Of a stretch of DNA of 35,493 nucleotides, positions 8,435 through 15,691 are shown one piece after another. The notes beneath the pieces were generated by a model. The model searched no databases, was not told the origin of the DNA, and saw only the letters and a program-made list of their open reading frames with translations. Source of the stretch: RGIG3009 sp964389495 (GTDB taxonomy: Bacteria; Bacillota; Clostridia; Oscillospirales; Acutalibacteraceae); NCBI GenBank assembly GCA_964389495.1, contig CAYMDU010000006.1:1-35493 (forward strand), given 5' to 3'. The position numbers and the translations under genes were made by a program. Each line of letters opens with the position of its first letter. Position 1 is the stretch's first letter.

Positions 8435-9388
8435 TCAGCAATCCACACGGTTGCGCTGTTCACCATGCAAAAAAGCCCGAATATTTTGTGCTACCTCATT
8501 CAGACAGCGCACCCTGGCTTCGTAGGCTCCCCACGCCATGTGCGGAGTGAGACACACATTGTCCAATCCACGTAGTTTTTGAAACGGATGGGAAGCGGGC
8601 AACGGTTCGGTGGAGTACACATCCACGCCCAGCCCGCCTAATCGGCCGTTCAAAATGGCATCGGCCAAGGCTCCTTCATCTGTCACAGCTCCCCGTGCCA
8701 CATTGATGAGAATAGCATCGGATTTCATCAGCGCCAGCCGTTCTCGGCTGAGAATACCGGTTGTGTTTGGCGTTAGCGGTACATGCACCGATAAAATATC
8801 CGACTGACGGCACAACGTGTCGATATCGGTGATGGTGCGATGCGGTACCGGTGTTCGCTTGTGAATAAGCACACGGCACCCCAACGCTTCGGCTACCGTA
8901 GCAACGCGAGAACCGATGCTGCCATAGCCGAGAATGCCCCAAGTCATGCCGCACAATTCGTGAAACGCCGGCGTTAAATGGTTGGGCATACCGCCGGCGG
9001 TATACGCGCCGCTGTTCACAAACTGCCGAAAGGTGGGCAAATGAGTGACCAATGACAGTGCCATGGCTACTGTGAGTTGTGCCACCGAATCGGTGGAATA
9101 CCCACACACATTGCACACAGCGATGCCGCGCGCACGGCAATAGTCCAAATCCACATTATCCACACCGGTAGCAGTCACGCAAATCAAACGTACACGGCCG
9201 GTGTCAGGAAAGGTGGTGGCGTTGATTTTCACTTTGTTCAGTATTAGAATATCACACCCGGCACTGTGAGCCGCCAAGTCTTCGGGTGTTTCTGTCAAGG
9301 CATAGCGTTGCAGTGCCCCAAACTCTTCCAGCGGCGACAAATCGATATCATCGTTCAGTGTGGCGGCATCTAAAATGGCCAGTGTCAT
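8435..9388 (-). CDS. D-isomer-specific 2-hydroxyacid dehydrogenase (hydroxypyruvate/glycerate dehydrogenase-like)
   Basis: A 317-residue soluble NAD(P)H-dependent oxidoreductase that interconverts a D-2-hydroxy acid and a 2-oxo acid. The split catalytic domain surrounds a Rossmann domain with GYGSIGSRVA (about 154-163). The catalytic triad of the family is present: Arg in INVARGAV, Glu in DVYSTEP and His in LTPHMAWG. Closest overall resemblance is to hydroxypyruvate/glycerate dehydrogenases. The true substrate cannot be read from sequence; phosphoglycerate is unlikely because there is no ACT-type tail. The ATG at 9388 lies one base after the thrS stop, so its translation is probably coupled to thrS and its transcription falls under the thrS T-box. 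Confidence 0.88.
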   Translation of the reverse strand: MTLAILDAATLNDDIDLSPLEEFGALQRYALTETPEDLAAHSAGCDILILNKVKINATTFPDTGRVRLICVTATGVDNVDLDYCRARGIAVCNVCGYSTDSVAQLTVAMALSLVTHLPTFRQFVNSGAYTAGGMPNHLTPAFHELCGMTWGILGYGSIGSRVATVAEALGCRVLIHKRTPVPHRTITDIDTLCRQSDILSVHVPLTPNTTGILSRERLALMKSDAILINVARGAVTDEGALADAILNGRLGGLGVDVYSTEPLPASHPFQKLRGLDNVCLTPHMAWGAYEARVRCLNEVAQNIRAFLHGEQRNRVDC

Positions 9389-9389
9389 C

Positions 9390-11321
9390 TCAGCGTACCT
9401 TGTCGGCTACTTCTTTCAACGCTTTGGCAATAAAAGCGTCTGGTGTCATGGTGCCGATATCGCCGTCTTTTCGAGAACGAACCGATACCAAACCCGCTTC
9501 GGCCTCGCGTTCGCCGATAATCAGCATATACGGTACCTTTTGCATTTGTGCTTCGCGAATTTTATATCCGATTTTTTCGTTCCGCATATCGGTTTCGGCA
9601 CGCAAACCGTATTTTTTCAGTTCTTCGGTTAGGGCGGTGGCTTTGTCCATCATTTTTTCGGAAAGTGGTAACACACGCACCTGTTCCGGTGCCAACCACA
9701 ACGGGAAAGCGCCGGCATACTTTTCAATCAGATAGGCGAGGGTACGCTCGTAGCAACCCAACGAGGTGCGGTGAATAATATAGGGACGCACTTTTTGCCC
9801 GTTTTGGTCAATGTAGGACATGTCAAATTGCTCGGCAAGCAGTTGGTCTACCTGAATGGTGACAATGGTATCTTCTTTCCCAAACACATTCTTGTATTGG
9901 ATATCCAGCTTCGGTCCATAGAAAGCGGCTTCGTCGATTCCAATGGTGTATTCCACACCCAAATCGTCCAGGATTTTTCCCATAATGTTTTGTGCTTCGT
10001 CCCATTGTTCCGGTGTTCCAATGTACTTTTCGCGGTTGTTGGGATCCCATTGTGAAAACCGGAAAGTGCAATCTTCCAACATCCCCACGGTATCCAAAAC
10101 ATATTTTGCCAGTTCCAAGCAGCCCTTAAATTCTTCTTCCAACTGGTCGGGACGCAAAATCAAATGGCCTTCGGATATGGTAAACTGACGCACGCGAATG
10201 AGCCCGTGCATTTCGCCGCTGTCCTCGTTGCGGAACAGGGTGGAGGTTTCTCCCAACCGCATGGGCAAATCGCGGTAGGAACGCATGCGGTTAAGGAACA
10301 CTTGATATTGGAAAGGACAGGTCATCGGGCGCAATGCAAAACATTCCTTGGTTTCGTCGTTCGGATCGCCCAACACAAACATGCCGTCCAAATAGTGGTC
10401 CCAGTGACCGGAAATTTTATACAGGTCGCTTTTGGCCATGAGCGGCGTTTTGGTCAAAAGATATCCGCGCTTTTGTTCTTCGTCCTCAATCCAGCGTTGC
10501 AGCAGTTGCACAATGCGAGCTCCTTTGGGTAGCAACACAGGCAGCCCTTGCCCGATCACATCCACAGTGGTGAATAATTCCAGTTCGCGCCCGAGCTTGT
10601 TGTGGTCACGCCGACGGGCTTCTTCCAACTGTGCCAAATGGGCTTCCAGCTCCGAGGCTTTGGGAAAAGCAATGCCATATACCCGCTGTAACATTTTGTT
10701 GTTGGAATCACCGCGCCAATACGCGCCGGTGGCACTCAGCAATTTTACCGCTTTCAGGCGACCGGTATCCGGCAAATGCGGGCCGGCACACAGATCAACA
10801 AACTCTCCCTGACGGTAGAACGAAATTTCCGCATTGTCCGGCAAGGCGTTGATCAGTTCCACTTTATACGGCTCGTTTTTTATTTGTTCAAGCGCTTCTT
10901 CACGCGAGAGGGTGAACCGTTCCAGTGGCAACGCTTCCTTGATGATTTTCTTCATTTCCGCTTCGATAGCGATTAAATCCTCGGCAGAAAATCCGTTGGG
11001 GTGATCGAAATCATAATAAAATCCGGTGTCGATCGAAGGCCCGATGGTGAGCAGCGTATCCGGCCACAGCCGTTTTACGGCTTGTGCCATCACATGGGAG
11101 GCGGTGTGCCAATATGCCTTTTTTCCGTCTGCATCATCAAAGGTGAGGATTTCCAAAGTGCAGTTGTTGGTTAATGCGGTGCGCAAATCCACCACTTCGC
11201 CGTTCATTCGTGCGGCGCAAGCAGCCCGATACAAACCCATGGACAATTCACGGCAAAAAGCATCAATGGTGGTTGCTTCGGTTTCCCGAACCGACCCGTC
11301 TTTCAAAGTGATGTGCAACAT
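9390..11321 (-). CDS. thrS: Threonine-tRNA ligase
   Basis: A 643-residue class II aminoacyl-tRNA synthetase that charges tRNA-Thr with threonine. Domain order is the N-terminal TGS domain (MLHITLKDGSVRETEA), then the editing domain with HTASHVMAQAVKRL and the distal Cys-containing DLCAGPHLP. The class II catalytic core follows (motif 2 region TSTLFRNEDSGEMHGLIRVRQF; zinc ligands around MTCPFQY; motif 3 HRTSLGCYERTLAYLIE). The C-terminal anticodon-binding domain is PEQVRVLPLSEK to KALKEVADKVR. The start at 11321 has AAAGGAGA 8 bases upstream and matches the usual N-terminus. A longer frame would run into the T-box terminator. Expression is controlled by the T-box leader, and the dehydrogenase gene follows after a single base. 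Confidence 0.97.
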   Translation of the reverse strand: MLHITLKDGSVRETEATTIDAFCRELSMGLYRAACAARMNGEVVDLRTALTNNCTLEILTFDDADGKKAYWHTASHVMAQAVKRLWPDTLLTIGPSIDTGFYYDFDHPNGFSAEDLIAIEAEMKKIIKEALPLERFTLSREEALEQIKNEPYKVELINALPDNAEISFYRQGEFVDLCAGPHLPDTGRLKAVKLLSATGAYWRGDSNNKMLQRVYGIAFPKASELEAHLAQLEEARRRDHNKLGRELELFTTVDVIGQGLPVLLPKGARIVQLLQRWIEDEEQKRGYLLTKTPLMAKSDLYKISGHWDHYLDGMFVLGDPNDETKECFALRPMTCPFQYQVFLNRMRSYRDLPMRLGETSTLFRNEDSGEMHGLIRVRQFTISEGHLILRPDQLEEEFKGCLELAKYVLDTVGMLEDCTFRFSQWDPNNREKYIGTPEQWDEAQNIMGKILDDLGVEYTIGIDEAAFYGPKLDIQYKNVFGKEDTIVTIQVDQLLAEQFDMSYIDQNGQKVRPYIIHRTSLGCYERTLAYLIEKYAGAFPLWLAPEQVRVLPLSEKMMDKATALTEELKKYGLRAETDMRNEKIGYKIREAQMQKVPYMLIIGEREAEAGLVSVRSRKDGDIGTMTPDAFIAKALKEVADKVR

Positions 11322-11340
11322 ATTATCTTCTCCTTTCAAA

Positions 11341-11591
11341 ATAAAAACAGCCCCGTCCCGTAAAAGGGACGAGGCATCATTACCACGTGGTTCCACCCTG
11401 ATTTCTGTGACACCCGTGAAGCGGGATCACACTTTTGGCTGCCGATAACGGGGCACACCGTCTTCCTTTTGTCTGCGACGCCCGGAAGCGCTCCGAGGTG
11501 GTAGCAATTTGCCGGTACTTGCACCCTTCTCAGCAACCGGGTGCTCTCTGAAAGTATCTTGCGGCAAACGCTGTCCTCATCAATGCTTTGC
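11341..11591 (-). promoter_or_regulatory. T-box leader, tRNA-Thr responsive (thrS operon)
   Basis: Read on the minus strand, the leader has the conserved T-box antiterminator sequence AGGGTGGAACCACG (11386-11399). A Rho-independent terminator follows (stem 11350-11359 with 11366-11375, then a T-run to 11341). Upstream lies a long Stem I with the AGAGAG element. At its base GAGG pairs with CCTC. The specifier position just before that strand reads ACC followed by the expected purine, and ACC is a threonine codon. Uncharged tRNA-Thr should stabilise the antiterminator and allow transcription into thrS and the dehydrogenase gene. The 5' end is estimated from the promoter. Together with two divergent promoters this fills the 373-base space between thrS and nadE. 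Confidence 0.93.
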
Positions 11592-11597
11592 AAAAAT

Positions 11598-11626
11598 ATC
11601 CTAACACCAAAGTCGGAGTTTGTCAA
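11598..11626 (-). promoter_or_regulatory. Sigma-A-type promoter of the T-box/thrS operon
   Basis: On the minus strand TTGACA (11621-11626) is separated by 17 bases from TAGGAT (11598-11603, four of six matches to TATAAT). The predicted transcript starts just ahead of T-box Stem I. Confidence 0.75.
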
Positions 11627-11639
11627 GTGAAAAAAACTC

Positions 11640-11668
11640 TTTTCATTTTTGGGAAAATGGTCTATACT
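11640..11668 (+). promoter_or_regulatory. Candidate sigma-A promoter of nadE
   Basis: TTTTCA (11640-11645) and TATACT (11663-11668) are 17 bases apart, ending 26 bases before the nadE start. The -35 matches four of six consensus bases. It is divergent from the thrS promoter. Confidence 0.5.
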
Positions 11669-11694
11669 ATATAGTTAAGAAAGGAAGGATACCG

Positions 11695-13572
11695 ATGAAG
11701 GATGGTTTTTTGCGGGTCGCGGCCCATACACCGCCGCTTCGTGTGGCCGATTGCCACTATAACGCACAACAGATTGTCGAGGCTGTTCGGCAGGGTGATG
11801 CCGGCACCGCGTTGTTTGTGTTTCCGGAATTGTGCCTAACAGGGTACACCTGCGGTGACTTATTCCGTCACCCGGCATTGCTGAACGGCGCCGAGGAAGC
11901 GCTGCGGGAGTTGCTTTCCCAAACCGCCGATACCGAAGCGGTTGTTGTGGTGGGTCTCCCTGTTGCCGTTGGTGCTGCATTGTATAATTGTGCCGCTGTT
12001 TGCTACCGTGGGCAGTTGTTGGGACTGGTTCCCAAACGGCATCTCACGGCAACGGATGCGCGGTGCTTCACTTCCGGTGCCGATGTGTGCTGTCAGGTGA
12101 CTGTGGCCGGGCAGGAGGTTTGTCTGTGTGCCGATGTCCTGTTCACCTGCACCAACATGCCTTCCTTCGTTTTGGGCGTTGAGCTGTGTGAGGATATGTG
12201 GGTGGCCGGTCAGCCGGGAATTCAGTTGGCAGCAGCCGGCGCCACCGTGATTGCCAATTTGTCGGCTTCTCACGATTTGGCAGGCAAAGCCCGCTATCGC
12301 CGCTCATTGGCGGAAACGGCTTCCAAACGTTTGTGTTGTACCTATGTGCTGGCTAACGCCGGCGAGGGAGAGTCTTGTGCCGATTTGGTTTTTTCCGGCG
12401 GCAGCCTGATTGCCGAAAACGGTACCGTGGTTGCGCAAACGCAACCGTTCACCGTTGGTGCGGCCGTGGCCGATGTGGATTTGGAACATCTGTTACACGA
12501 CCGCCGCGCCGCGTTTTTCCCTCAAAGAGCCTTGGACTCTGTGCCGTTTTCTTTGGCTTTGCGCACGCTGTCAATCACGGGGGTCGATCCACATCCGTTT
12601 GTACCGGACGATGCCGCAAAGCGCGCCGAATATTGTGAAGAAGTACTAACACTCCAAGCGGCCGCACTGGCACATCGCTTGTCACATACCGCTTCCGAAG
12701 CGGTGGTTGGCCTGTCGGGAGGGCTGGATTCCGCCTTGGCCTTGCTGGTGATTGTGCGTGCCTATCAAAAACTGGGGCGTGATGACGCTGGAATTACCGC
12801 CGTCACTATGCCGTGCTTTGGCACTACCGGCCGAACCTATCGCAACGCCTGTACCTTGGCCACCGCTTGCGGTGCCACGCTACGCGAGGTGAACATTGCC
12901 CAAGCGGTTACCCAGCACTTTCAGGATATCGGTCACGGCGGTGACTACGATGTTACCTTTGAAAATGCGCAGGCACGCGAACGCACACAGGTGTTGATGG
13001 ACATGGCTAACCAAAGCGGCGGGCTGGTGGTTGGCACCGGCGATTTGTCTGAACTGGTGCTGGGATGGGCCACCTACAACGGCGATCACATGTCAATGTA
13101 CGGCGTCAACGGGGGCGTTCCCAAAACGCTGGTTCGTGCTTTGGTGGCATACGAAGCACAGCGCCTGGTGGCAAACAGCCAACTATCGGCAACCCTTCGC
13201 GATATTTTAGATACACCGGTCAGCCCGGAATTGTTGCCGCCCGAAAACGGCGATATTGCCCAAAAGACAGAGCAACTGGTGGGGAACTATGAGCTGCACG
13301 ACTTTTTCCTGTATCATATGCTGCGTTACGGCAGCAATCCGGCACGCATTTTCCGGTTGGCTTGCACGGCGTTTGCCGGCACATTCTCGCCGGCAGAAAT
13401 CAAGCAATGGCTTGGCGTGTTTTTGCGCCGCTTTTTTGCGCAACAGTTCAAACGGAATTGCTTGCCGGACGGCCCGAAGGTCGGTGAGGTGGGCGTTTCT
13501 CCGCGGGGCGATTGGCAAATGCCCTCCGATGCAACGGCGGCACTTTGGCTGCGCGAACTGGATGCACTGTAA
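11695..13572 (+). CDS. nadE: Glutamine-dependent NAD+ synthetase
   Basis: A 625-residue two-domain enzyme that makes NAD+ from nicotinic acid adenine dinucleotide, ATP and glutamine-derived ammonia, the last step of NAD synthesis. The N-terminal nitrilase-type glutaminase domain (about 1-300) shows the Glu-Lys-Cys triad: Glu45 (FPELCLTGY), Lys114 (VPKRHL) and Cys165 (GVELCEDMW). The C-terminal synthetase domain carries the ATP-binding PP-loop VGLSGGLDSALAL (about 340-352), and further on GTGDLSELVLGWATYNGDH. Its length fits the long bacterial type. The ATG at 11695 follows AAGGAAGG. An upstream in-frame ATG lacks a ribosome site and lies before the promoter. Monocistronic; the cobalamin-riboswitch promoter begins 10 bases after the stop codon. 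Confidence 0.96.
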   Translation: MKDGFLRVAAHTPPLRVADCHYNAQQIVEAVRQGDAGTALFVFPELCLTGYTCGDLFRHPALLNGAEEALRELLSQTADTEAVVVVGLPVAVGAALYNCAAVCYRGQLLGLVPKRHLTATDARCFTSGADVCCQVTVAGQEVCLCADVLFTCTNMPSFVLGVELCEDMWVAGQPGIQLAAAGATVIANLSASHDLAGKARYRRSLAETASKRLCCTYVLANAGEGESCADLVFSGGSLIAENGTVVAQTQPFTVGAAVADVDLEHLLHDRRAAFFPQRALDSVPFSLALRTLSITGVDPHPFVPDDAAKRAEYCEEVLTLQAAALAHRLSHTASEAVVGLSGGLDSALALLVIVRAYQKLGRDDAGITAVTMPCFGTTGRTYRNACTLATACGATLREVNIAQAVTQHFQDIGHGGDYDVTFENAQARERTQVLMDMANQSGGLVVGTGDLSELVLGWATYNGDHMSMYGVNGGVPKTLVRALVAYEAQRLVANSQLSATLRDILDTPVSPELLPPENGDIAQKTEQLVGNYELHDFFLYHMLRYGSNPARIFRLACTAFAGTFSPAEIKQWLGVFLRRFFAQQFKRNCLPDGPKVGEVGVSPRGDWQMPSDATAALWLRELDAL

Positions 13573-13581
13573 ATCGTGGGA

Positions 13582-13610
13582 TTGACATTTTTGACGGAAA
13601 GGTATATACT
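13582..13610 (+). promoter_or_regulatory. Near-consensus sigma-A promoter upstream of the cobalamin riboswitch
   Basis: TTGACA (13582-13587), a 17-base spacer and TATACT (13605-13610). The predicted start falls just before the riboswitch, so the riboswitch is at the 5' end of the transcript. Confidence 0.88.
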
Positions 13611-13629
13611 TTTGGCAACCGAATACCGA

Positions 13630-13795
13630 GACTGTCAGGTGCGTCACCGTCAGGGGTGACCCGAACAAGGAAGAGGGGTGCAAATCCCCCGCGAACCCGT
13701 CGCTGTATTCAGGTATCTGCCGCTTCATAATGTCACTGAGCAATCGGGAAGGCGAAGCGGCGCGACCTGTGAGCCAGAAGACTTGCCTGATTTTG
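13630..13795 (+). promoter_or_regulatory. Cobalamin (adenosylcobalamin-class) riboswitch
   Basis: The conserved blocks occur in order: CAGGTG (13636) starts the closing stem, AGGGGTGCAAATCCCCCGCG forms the P3/P4 arm, and CCCGTCGCTGT follows. Then come GTCACTG...GGGAAGGC (L5/P6 region) and GTGAGCCAGAAGACTTGCCTG, the B12-box side, ending near 13790 where CCTG can pair back with CAGG. Riboswitches of this class normally reduce expression of cobalamin synthesis or transport genes when the cofactor is abundant. With its promoter and the downstream hairpin it fills the 349-base space between nadE and the DUF4430 gene. The class is assigned by eye; the exact subtype (AdoCbl or aquocobalamin) is not certain. 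Confidence 0.92.
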
Positions 13796-13830
13796 TCGTG
13801 CAGAGAGCCACGAGTGTTGGCGATGGCACA

Positions 13831-13871
13831 AGCAAAAGCCGCTTTCCTACAAAGGCTTTGTTTTGCTATTC
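13831..13871 (+). terminator. Candidate expression-platform terminator of the cobalamin riboswitch
   Basis: AGCAAAAGCC (13831-13840) can pair with GGCTTTGTTTTGCT (13854-13867, small bulge) followed by a pyrimidine/T-rich stretch. It lies 35 bases after the aptamer and before the ribosome site of the next gene, so ligand-dependent termination is plausible. The stem is imperfect, so confidence is moderate. Confidence 0.45.
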
Positions 13872-13921
13872 TTTCTTTGCCGATAAGTACTTGTGTATGT
13901 CGGAAAGAAAGGATGTTTTGT

Positions 13922-14326
13922 ATGGAAAAAACGCAAAAGAAAAATCGAGTTCTCCTTATCGGTGCCATTGTGTTGGCGGTTTTGGTTGTGGCAGCTTCGC
14001 TGGTCTACTTCATAAACCGGCCGGAAACAACACAAGGCGACAAAGAAATCACCGTGCAAATTCTCTACGATTCCGTTAGCAAAACCGTGGAAATTCAAAC
14101 CGATGCCGAATATTTGCGCGGGGCTTTGGAAGAGAAAAATTTAATTCAAGGCGACGAATCCGAATATGGCCTGTTTGTTAAAACCGTTGATGGGCGCACC
14201 GTTGACGACAGCAAGCAGGAGTGGTGGTGCTTTACCAAAGACGGCGAAATGCTGATGACCGGCGTTGATACCACACCCATTGCCGACGGCGAAGCCTACG
14301 AGGTGACATTAACTGAAGGCTATTAA
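13922..14326 (+). CDS. Membrane-anchored DUF4430 (transcobalamin C-terminal-like) protein
   Basis: A 134-residue protein with a short basic N-terminus and one membrane helix (about 10-31: VLLIGAIVLAVLVVAASLVYF). A small extracellular domain (about 40-134) follows. The stretch QEWWCFTKDGEMLMTGVDT, then PIADGEAYEVTLTEGY, matches the DUF4430 family, which is related to the C-terminal beta-grasp-like domain of animal transcobalamin. There is no lipobox, so anchoring is by the uncleaved helix. The ATG at 13922 follows AAAGGATG. It sits directly after the cobalamin riboswitch and 13 bases before an ECF S component gene, so a role in capturing or presenting cobalamin or a precursor is a reasonable inference. 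Binding itself cannot be shown from sequence. Confidence 0.85.
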   Translation: MEKTQKKNRVLLIGAIVLAVLVVAASLVYFINRPETTQGDKEITVQILYDSVSKTVEIQTDAEYLRGALEEKNLIQGDESEYGLFVKTVDGRTVDDSKQEWWCFTKDGEMLMTGVDTTPIADGEAYEVTLTEGY

Positions 14327-14339
14327 CAATTCTGCCCCT

Positions 14340-14840
14340 GTGTCGCATAATCGCTTGCCTGAGATCGTATTTTTTGGGTTTTTGGGTGCTTTGCTTTTTG
14401 CTGTGCAAGTGGCATTTGCCTGGCTGCCCAACATCGAATTGGTTTCGGTACTGCTGTTGATATACACACGCGTATACGGTTGGAAAGCGCTGTATCCGCT
14501 TTATATCTTTGTGCTGTTGGAAGGGATTTACTACGGATTCGGCACTTGGTTTTTCAACTACCTGTATGTTTGGTTGCCGCTGATCCTTATAACCATGGCG
14601 TTTCGAAAACAAACCTCGCCGGTGTTTTGGGCCATTGTCAACGCCACATTCGGCTTGATGTTTGGTGCTCTTTGTGCACTCCTCTATTTCTTTATCGGTG
14701 GAGTTCCTTCCGTATTGGCCTATTGGATTTCCGGAATCGGGTTTGATTTGTTGCACTGTGGCGGAAATTTTATTACGGCGTTGGCTTTGTCCAAACCGAT
14801 GTTTCGTTTGCTATCAAAACTAAGTAGCCAATGCAATTAG
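14340..14840 (+). CDS. ECF transporter S component, predicted cobalamin/corrinoid uptake
   Basis: A 166-residue, almost wholly hydrophobic protein with about six membrane helices, as expected for the substrate-binding S subunit of an energy-coupling-factor importer. The helix patterns GFLGALLFAVQVAFAWLPN and IELVSVLLLIYTRVYGWKAL resemble ECF S components found beside DUF4430 genes. The S subunit gives specificity and docks on the shared EcfA-EcfA'-EcfT module, whose genes are not in this window. Cobalamin specificity is inferred from the riboswitch at the head of the transcript. The start is a GTG with only a weak ribosome site (GAAGG about 20 bases upstream), suggesting coupled translation from the DUF4430 gene, which ends 13 bases earlier. 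Confidence 0.85.
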   Translation: MSHNRLPEIVFFGFLGALLFAVQVAFAWLPNIELVSVLLLIYTRVYGWKALYPLYIFVLLEGIYYGFGTWFFNYLYVWLPLILITMAFRKQTSPVFWAIVNATFGLMFGALCALLYFFIGGVPSVLAYWISGIGFDLLHCGGNFITALALSKPMFRLLSKLSSQCN

Positions 14841-14875
14841 TTGCGCTGTATCATTTGATTTTCGAAGGAATAACG

Positions 14876-15631
14876 ATGTCGGTAGTGGTGAAAAGTTATT
14901 GCCGGGTAGAAGGGACTTTTAAAAGGCAGGGCCACATATGGTATCGGTGTTCCAGATGCGGGCAAGAACATTGGAAAGAGTATTTACTTTTGAGCGAGCA
15001 GTCGGAATCGTATCCTCAGCACGAGAACAGCGCAGAACGGCAACAGAAAGCCAAATTGAAAATGGCTATAAGAGCAATTCGAGAAATTGATGCTCAGGAC
15101 ACTGCACTTATTGAATCGGTGAATTTTCACCGTGATTACGAAGCGGTTACCCAAGAGGTGTTTTGTCCGCGCTGCCAGCAACTACAACCGTGGTCAAAAA
15201 TCCCTTGCCGATGGAGAAAAGTAAAGCACCACACGCTGTGGGTTGTTGGATTGGTGTTTGCTGTATTCTACACTTTGTTGGGCATCGGAATGGCATCGGA
15301 CGATGTGAGTTTGTTGCCTGTGTTTGCGGTTGCCTGTTCATGTCTGATGTTCCTGATTTTGCTGCCGATTTTGCGCAATTTCAAACGGAACAAGGCGTTG
15401 AAAAAAGCACGTACCGCCGATTTTGTACCGCCTGTTTATTATAGCTATCAAACAGATAAGACGGATGCTAATGAACTAGACACAAATTCTATGCAACAGC
15501 TTAAAAACGGTGTGGTAGCAGGATATTGTGAACAGTGTGGCAGAAGCTACTTCTTTCCGAAAGATAAAAAACCAATCTGTCCTGAGTGTGGTGCGGTGTT
15601 GCTGCAAACGGACGACAAATCAAGAGCGTAA
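14876..15631 (+). CDS. Zinc-ribbon membrane protein of unknown function
   Basis: A 251-residue protein I do not recognise. It has paired CxxC knuckles at Cys25/Cys28 and Cys97/Cys100. They could form one split zinc ribbon interrupted by a charged, helix-rich insertion of about 68 residues. Two membrane helices follow (about 119-138 and 143-163), then a low-complexity linker. A compact C-terminal zinc ribbon ends the protein (CEQCGRSYFF...CPECG). Both termini would lie on the same side, most likely cytoplasmic. The ATG at 14876 follows GAAGGAA. It lies 35 bases after the ECF S gene with no terminator between, so it may share the riboswitch-controlled transcript. Function is unknown; zinc binding is inferred from the Cys spacing. 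Confidence 0.78.
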   Translation: MSVVVKSYCRVEGTFKRQGHIWYRCSRCGQEHWKEYLLLSEQSESYPQHENSAERQQKAKLKMAIRAIREIDAQDTALIESVNFHRDYEAVTQEVFCPRCQQLQPWSKIPCRWRKVKHHTLWVVGLVFAVFYTLLGIGMASDDVSLLPVFAVACSCLMFLILLPILRNFKRNKALKKARTADFVPPVYYSYQTDKTDANELDTNSMQQLKNGVVAGYCEQCGRSYFFPKDKKPICPECGAVLLQTDDKSRA

Positions 15632-15643
15632 AAAGAACAAAAC

Positions 15644-15680
15644 AAGCGCCTCCAACAGCATGTTGCTGTTGGAGGCGCTT
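15644..15680. terminator. Terminator between convergent zinc-ribbon and RluA-family genes
   Basis: A perfect 17-bp stem (15644-15660 with 15664-15680) with a 3-base loop. The minus-strand side runs into TTGTTTTGTTCTTTTT, so it terminates the RluA-family gene. On the plus strand there is almost no T-run, but the stem is very strong. Confidence 0.85.
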
Positions 15681-15691
15681 TGCGTGAAAAG

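Noticed and set aside
11336..11626. 96-residue minus-strand frame upstream of thrS, a possible leader peptide
   Set aside because: The whole stretch is explained by the T-box leader RNA, including Stem I, antiterminator and terminator.
13730..13921. N-terminal extension of the DUF4430 protein starting inside the riboswitch
   Set aside because: It would begin in the aptamer and lacks family similarity; the ATG at 13922 has a good ribosome site just before a membrane helix.
13207..13968. 253-residue minus-strand frame across the nadE 3' end and the cobalamin riboswitch
   Set aside because: It covers a conserved riboswitch and a conserved coding end on the other strand; no ribosome site.
15644..15680. 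Perfect 17-bp inverted repeat as a possible mobile-element end or attachment site
   Set aside because: It lies between two convergent genes with a T-rich flank, which fits an intrinsic terminator; there are no other mobile-element signs.
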